This document shows positions 60,721 through 64,000 of a stretch of DNA of 64,000 nucleotides, in pieces. The stretch lies in the NCBI GenBank assembly GCA_044224905.1, contig JBGAJN010000003.1, positions 372,001-436,000 of the forward strand, read 5' to 3'. The stretch is from JBGAJN01 sp044224905. GTDB lineage: Bacteria > Verrucomicrobiota > Verrucomicrobiia > Limisphaerales > JBGAJN01. Within the stretch, counting starts at the first letter, position 1. The number at the start of each line of letters is the position of its first letter. Both the position numbers and the translations under genes were made by a program. The notes beneath the pieces were generated by a model that searched no databases, was not told where the DNA came from, and saw only the letters and a list, made by a program, of their open reading frames with translations.

Positions 60721-61617
60721 ATGAGACGGAGCTTAACGGTCGGTTTGTCATTGTTGTGTTGCCTGTTGTTCTCCGGTTGCCTGGAGTTCGAAGAGCAGGT
60801 GCTCACCTATCATTACGATCAGAAGAGCGACACGATCCGCATTTTTCAGGATTATCACGGCATATTCGGCGCCAGTGCGAAGGACGCGTCGGCGACCCGA
60901 CTTAGCACCGAGGAGATGGACCAGTTGCAATCCGTGCTGAAAGGGCAGCGCACGTTCTTCTTCAGCAACTGGATTCTGGAGTTCAATCGCGAGGAACTTT
61001 CGAGGTCGCTTGCCGATCTAAAGTCTCCGGAGAAAAGTTCTGATCAAAAACTTTCCGCTGCTGGCGTGGCGAAGATGGAGAAACTCCTCCAACAGCTTCT
61101 CGCCAATGTTCAGGTGACGAACGGTCCCTTCTATTTCAACAAACAGGGCAAGCTTTGCGGGGTACAGTACGTGACGGTAACCAAGTTTTCCGAGGTCGTC
61201 GCGGCCGCGAACGAGTTCGCGCCGTTCTTCATCACTAGCGAATCGGTGGACAAGCCGGCGGACGATGCGTCGGCAATGAAGCGGTTCGCGAAGAATCCGA
61301 AGCAGTTGATTGAATTTCGCGGAAACGCCATCACGGTCCGGTGGCCGATGGCTAAGAGCACCTACCAGGAGAATTTTGGTAATCGCACGCGGGCCGCCGA
61401 ATTGAAGCGTGGTGGATTGACAACGTCGTTCGCGGACGATGTGGTGACGATCAAGATTGGCAAATCGTCGGAACAGATTAGTCGTTTGGCACTCGGGTTC
61501 AGCACCAATACTTACGCCGGAAACTTGGTCGCCTCTGCGAAAGCACAACACACGATTAAGGATAAGTTTGATCCTGCAGCAGACGGAAAACGCTTCCTGC
61601 TCAACCAACGCAAGTAG
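60721..61617 (+). CDS. Lipoprotein of unknown function
   Basis: The 298-residue product is a lipoprotein ('LTVGLSLLCCLLFSGC', lipobox LFSGC, followed by 'LEFEEQ'). I do not recognise the mature domain. It contains 'VLTYHYDQKSDTIRIFQDYHGIFGAS', a long helical stretch with Lys/Glu ('LSAAGVAKMEKLLQQLLANV') and a beta-rich end. No catalytic motif is seen. The start ATG is preceded by 'GCCTGCCGCC' without clear Shine-Dalgarno. It is convergent with the delta-60-repeat gene with 23 bp between stops. Confidence 0.8.
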   Translation: MRRSLTVGLSLLCCLLFSGCLEFEEQVLTYHYDQKSDTIRIFQDYHGIFGASAKDASATRLSTEEMDQLQSVLKGQRTFFFSNWILEFNREELSRSLADLKSPEKSSDQKLSAAGVAKMEKLLQQLLANVQVTNGPFYFNKQGKLCGVQYVTVTKFSEVVAAANEFAPFFITSESVDKPADDASAMKRFAKNPKQLIEFRGNAITVRWPMAKSTYQENFGNRTRAAELKRGGLTTSFADDVVTIKIGKSSEQISRLALGFSTNTYAGNLVASAKAQHTIKDKFDPAADGKRFLLNQRK

Positions 61618-61640
61618 CCGGCCGACAATTTCCCCAAGGT

Positions 61641-64000
61641 TTACGGGAGCAACCTTACCCGGTATGCGCGTTGGGCGGGGTATGAACCTGCAGTGTCGGT
61701 GACAACCACAATTCCGCCCGTGCCGGGAATGTTATCTTCAACCTGTAGCCACATTCCGCCGGTGACGTCGTCGGCGCGCTCCACACGGTACGATTTGCCG
61801 GCAATGGAGGTGAACCCTACTTGGAGATCGTCGCCAACAATCGTCACGGTGACGATGCGGAGGTAATTGGAGGAATCATTCGGATCCGTACCCGCCAAAT
61901 ATTCCTGGAGGTTGCTCAAACCATCGCCATCGAAATCCAGCGCTGCATCGGCGGGATCGTTGGCGTTCATTCCATGCGCCACTTCATACACGTCAGGAAT
62001 GCCATCGTGGTCGGAGTCCGCGAGCACAGTGATGATGAAGCTTGTGTCGGTGGTGTCGATTCCGTCCGAAACGGAAAGTGTCACCGTGGTGACTCCGGAT
62101 TGATTCGTAGCCGGGAAAATTATCACTGAGGCGTTCGAGCCGCTCACCGTAAAGGAGAAGTTGTTCGTCGGCACGAGCGCCGAATTCGACGAGCTGCCCG
62201 ACACCACCAAATTGGTCACCGCCGAGTCGGAGTCTCCAATGATGAACGCCAGCGGTGGCGTCGGTTGGTTCTCGATTACGGTTTGATCCAATATCGATGT
62301 AATCGTCGGCGGAACGTTGACAGGAACCACGTTAATTGTCCGCGTGGCGGTGGGGCTGTTGGTGATGCCGTCGTTGACCGTAACTTCCACGAGTCGTGGT
62401 GCTGGCGACGGGTTTTGACTGGTGTTGCGGTAACTCACCGAACGCAACGCGGTGACATAATTCGATAGCGTCGATTGGCCGGTCAAAGTCAGCGACCCGC
62501 CTGGCGCGAAGTAGAACCCGCTAATGCCATTGGCACTGGTGAATTCGAGCAAATCTTCGGCGGGTTGGAAGTTCCCGATGATTCGTATAGTCGCGCTGGC
62601 GAGCAACGCCCCGTCCGCGTCGGAAATTGTGAGGCCGGAATCGATCGCCGTAGCCGGATCGCCTTCAGTGTAAGTGAGGGGGCTCCCGTTCAAGTTGAGA
62701 ATCGGCGCTGAGTTCGGCTGGAACACCGCCAACGCCGGCAGGGATTGCTCGGCGAAGGAAGTAAAGCTGCCGCCAACGATCAATCGGTGCTCGGCCGCGG
62801 CAAGCGCGTTCACCGTTGTTTGCGGTGCCGTGTTCCACGCTGTCGGGGTGTTGGATGCGAGCAGGCTGTCAAATTGGGCGAGCCCGGTTCGCGGCTGTCC
62901 GGCGATCGTGGTAAACGCGCCACCGACGTAAACATTTGAGCCGCGGACCGCCAACGCATTCACGCTCGCGTTGACGTTCGGATTCCAACTTAACGTCGTC
63001 GAACTGTCAGTGGCGACGGCGACCAGCCGATTGCGAAGTCCCGATCCCACGGCGCTCGTAATGCCTGTGAAATTGCCTCCCAGAAAAAGCGTGTTGCCCT
63101 TGAGCGCAATCGCCAGCACGGAATTGTTGGGGCTGGGATTCCACGAACTCGGAATGCCCGTCGCTGAATCCAGCGCCGCGAGCCGTAACCGCGTGGTGCT
63201 GCTGACATTGGTAAATGACCCGGCGACGAACACGGTGTTGCTCGAAAAAATCAATGCGTTGACCGCGTTGGTGGAATTGGCAGCCGGGGACAACTCCGCA
63301 GTGAACGACGAGCGCGTGACGCCGCTTGTCGGATCGAGAGCCATCAATCCTTGGCGCGGCGTGGTGAATTCACCGCCGACATAGATATTGGTTCCCCCAA
63401 TGGCGAGGGCCTTAACGGCTCCATTGATCGTAGTTGAGAAGTTGGTGGCCACAGTTCCGTTAGTGGAATCCACAGCGGCGAGACGGGCGCGATTCAACCC
63501 TCCGACATTGGTAAACAGGCCTCCAAGGTAGATATTCGTCCCCGATGCGGCGAGAGCCAGGATGGTGCCGTCCGCATTCGGATTCCACGGCAACAACGCT
63601 CCGGTCTCCGCGGAGAGCGCTGCGGCGCGGTTGCGCAACGTGCCTTTGATAAACGTGAACGTGCCGCCCGCGTACACCAGGTTGCTACGAACGGATACCG
63701 CGTTGACCGAATCGCCGAGCGACGGATCAAAGGCGGTGGCGATTCCCGAAACCGTATTCATTTCAGCCAAACGTCGGCGATCGGCCTGGCCGCCGATCGA
63801 GGTGAAGTCGCCGCCGACGAACAGGTTTGTTCCCGCCATCGCCAGTGCGCGAACGGTATTGTTGGCGCCAGGACTCCAAGTGGCAACGGCTCCGCTATTC
63901 GCATCGAGGGCAACGAGAAACTTATTGGTCGACGTCGTGACGCCATTCGTCAAGCCGAGGAACTGGCCGCCCACATAGAGAGTGTTGTCCGCGCAGAGCA
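61641..64000 (-). CDS. Exported delta-60-repeat / cadherin-like / TSP3 protein (partial at right edge)
   Basis: The frame is open to the right edge, so the N-terminus is missing; 786 residues are visible. From N to C: about nine delta-60 propeller repeats of 50-60 residues, each with a 'VYVGGxF'-type strand ('LFVGGDFTS', 'IYVGGEFTT', 'VYVGGAFTT', 'LFLGGNFTG'); two cadherin-like domains ('YTEGDPATAIDSGLTISDAD' and 'ENQPTPPLAFIIGDSDSA'); an Asp-rich calcium-binding TSP3-like segment ('DSDHDGIPDVYEVAHGMNA' and 'DFDGDGLSNLQEYLAGTDP'); and a last 70-residue beta module ending 'RAYRVRLLP'. It is probably a secreted or cell-surface calcium-stabilised protein. Substrate unknown. Confidence 0.88.
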   Translation of the reverse strand, partial: LCADNTLYVGGQFLGLTNGVTTSTNKFLVALDANSGAVATWSPGANNTVRALAMAGTNLFVGGDFTSIGGQADRRRLAEMNTVSGIATAFDPSLGDSVNAVSVRSNLVYAGGTFTFIKGTLRNRAAALSAETGALLPWNPNADGTILALAASGTNIYLGGLFTNVGGLNRARLAAVDSTNGTVATNFSTTINGAVKALAIGGTNIYVGGEFTTPRQGLMALDPTSGVTRSSFTAELSPAANSTNAVNALIFSSNTVFVAGSFTNVSSTTRLRLAALDSATGIPSSWNPSPNNSVLAIALKGNTLFLGGNFTGITSAVGSGLRNRLVAVATDSSTTLSWNPNVNASVNALAVRGSNVYVGGAFTTIAGQPRTGLAQFDSLLASNTPTAWNTAPQTTVNALAAAEHRLIVGGSFTSFAEQSLPALAVFQPNSAPILNLNGSPLTYTEGDPATAIDSGLTISDADGALLASATIRIIGNFQPAEDLLEFTSANGISGFYFAPGGSLTLTGQSTLSNYVTALRSVSYRNTSQNPSPAPRLVEVTVNDGITNSPTATRTINVVPVNVPPTITSILDQTVIENQPTPPLAFIIGDSDSAVTNLVVSGSSSNSALVPTNNFSFTVSGSNASVIIFPATNQSGVTTVTLSVSDGIDTTDTSFIITVLADSDHDGIPDVYEVAHGMNANDPADAALDFDGDGLSNLQEYLAGTDPNDSSNYLRIVTVTIVGDDLQVGFTSIAGKSYRVERADDVTGGMWLQVEDNIPGTGGIVVVTDTAGSYPAQRAYRVRLLP

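Noticed and set aside
1..64000. CRISPR arrays, insertion sequences, integrases, rRNA genes
   Set aside because: No short regularly spaced direct repeats, transposase signatures, terminal inverted repeats or rRNA-like conserved sequence were seen by reading.

Overview
The window reads as chromosomal DNA of a Verrucomicrobium, most likely of the Pedosphaera/Limisphaerales type. This is inferred from gene content and not from a marker gene: a DUF1501 protein beside a PSD1-type planctomycete cytochrome, DUF1080 and ThuA proteins, a Trx/PDZ protein, Ig-like and delta-60-propeller surface proteins, class I lysyl-tRNA synthetase and the long form of IspG. Base composition looks even. I saw no insertion sequence, phage gene, integrase or CRISPR array. 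The only RNA gene found is one tRNA-Arg(UCU).

Layout. 1-9.2 kb: the end of an Ig-repeat exported protein, then a rightward run of M20 peptidase, TPR protein, enolase-superfamily enzyme, DUF1080 protein and SGNH hydrolase; a leftward ThuA protein; a LOG-family protein. 9.3-18.7 kb: leftward housekeeping and membrane genes (MGMT, two coiled-coil membrane proteins, an ABC-2-like permease, class I LysRS, a Trx/CXXCH/PDZ protein, YqeY, a UVR-motif protein, a divergent dihydropteroate synthase, tRNA-Arg). 18.8-26.3 kb: a TraB-like membrane protein, a lipoprotein, a TIGR03118-like protein, an ECF sigma/receiver/SUMF1-like gene set, a tautomerase and a SnoaL-like protein. 26.5-31.8 kb: a six-PAS histidine kinase coupled to a LuxR-type response regulator, then a PQQ-propeller protein. 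32-35.2 kb: rseP-ispG. 35.2-38.4 kb: a leftward, translationally coupled phoH-ybeY-DUF502-recO set preceded by a HIT protein. 38.5-50.5 kb: a 12 kb leftward phosphorelay block of three large kinases, a REC-Hpt-REC protein, a single receiver and a Sel1 protein. 50.7-56.4 kb: DUF1501 plus PSD1 cytochrome and two small paralogous membrane proteins ending at a strong terminator. 56.4-64 kb: a lipoprotein, a VOC protein and an exported propeller-like protein in a coupled operon, an RlmI-like methyltransferase, a small zinc-ribbon protein, a lipoprotein, and a delta-60-repeat surface protein that runs off the right edge.

How the parts fit together. Signal transduction dominates: about 18 kb encodes histidine kinases, receivers, Hpt domains and an ECF sigma factor. 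The 38.5-50.5 kb block has receivers and two to three phosphotransfer domains but no DNA-binding or enzymatic output domain, so its output lies elsewhere or acts by protein contact. The exported proteins suit a polymer-degrading, surface-attached life. The most unusual points are the output-less phosphorelay block, a YbeY whose third zinc ligand is Asp, a dihydropteroate synthase without the SRK loop, a small domain shared by three unrelated exported proteins, a pair of small membrane paralogues, and a terminator hairpin abutting the rseP start codon.
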